A DNA stretch of 64,000 nucleotides from contig UCEZ01000024.1 of assembly GCA_900471525.1 (NCBI GenBank), forward strand, positions 1 through 64,000, read 5' to 3'. Numbering within the stretch: position 1 is the stretch's first letter; the number at the start of each line of letters is the position of its first letter. Both the position numbers and the translations under genes were made by a program. The notes under the pieces are model-generated. The model was not told the origin of the DNA. It saw nothing but the letters and a program-made list of their open reading frames with translations, and searched no databases. This DNA comes from Hyphomicrobiales bacterium. GTDB taxonomy: Bacteria > Pseudomonadota > Alphaproteobacteria > Rhizobiales > Rhizobiaceae. Below are positions 63,947-64,000 of this stretch, in pieces.

Positions 63947-64000
63947 CTCTATGCTCCTGATTAGATTCACATTTAATTTCTGCAAATCAGGCGAAGAGCT

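Noticed and set aside
1-64000. CRISPR array, tRNA, rRNA or integrase genes
   Set aside because: Looked for on both strands by eye; no regularly spaced repeats, cloverleaf sequences, rRNA blocks or tyrosine/serine recombinase motifs were recognised.

Overview
The window looks like chromosome from an alphaproteobacterium of the Rhizobiaceae (Rhizobium/Agrobacterium/Neorhizobium type). The evidence is the run of housekeeping genes at 7.1-28.6 kb in an order familiar from that family: NAD kinase, prfB, PBP1a, AmiC, RNase E, aminotransferase, DsbA-like protein, aroQ, accB-accC-aat, DUF2155, the NDUFA12-like Complex I subunit, gatB and DUF1294. The genus cannot be fixed from the sequence alone. No rRNA, tRNA, CRISPR array or integrase was seen.

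Layout. (1) 0-4.7 kb is a decayed prophage or lysis-cassette remnant: an SGNH hydrolase, a holin-like stub, an endolysin broken by two frameshifts, a piece of an HD-type hydrolase and a piece of an IS5-type transposase, with several very small membrane ORFs. (2) 4.7-7 kb carries an RTX-type secreted protein behind a tandem 23-bp repeat, and a small membrane protein. (3) 7.1-28.6 kb is the core block, including the programmed +1 frameshift in prfB. (4) 28.7-39 kb is an accessory island, visibly richer in A/T, made of a duplicated-HTH regulator, a DUF6634 protein, a soluble FtsH-like AAA protease, a metallophosphoesterase, a YaaC-like protein, a protein with two PD-(D/E)xK nuclease domains and a giant STAND-type NTPase fused to a phosphoribosyltransferase domain. 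(5) 39-46.8 kb is a copper efflux block (DUF411, CusA, CusB, YtkA-like, CopZ) with a CueR-type promoter. (6) 46.9-52 kb is a CBASS anti-phage operon of the E2-only (short type II) kind, CD-NTase -> E2 -> patatin phospholipase, divergent from an XRE regulator, an ImmA/IrrE protease and a HEPN-zinc-ribbon protein. (7) 52.7-64 kb is a second copper block: a class III cyclase fused to a YHS metal site, CopA with two HMA domains, CueR, cytochrome c', a second P1B ATPase, DUF2933, an SRPBCC protein, a four-helix copper-storage-like protein and a DUF305 protein.

How the parts fit. The copper genes form a full handling chain: CueR senses cytosolic Cu(I) and would switch on copA and copZ through two CCTTCC-N7-GGAAGC-type boxes; CopZ and the two P-type ATPases move copper to the periplasm; CusBA expels it; DUF305, DUF411, YtkA-like, cytochrome c' and the Cys-rich bundle bind or buffer it. 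The two defence-like segments sit beside or between the copper genes, as expected for a mobile accessory region. The most novel-looking material is the 28.7-39 kb island and the HEPN-zinc-ribbon/XRE/ImmA arm divergent from CBASS.
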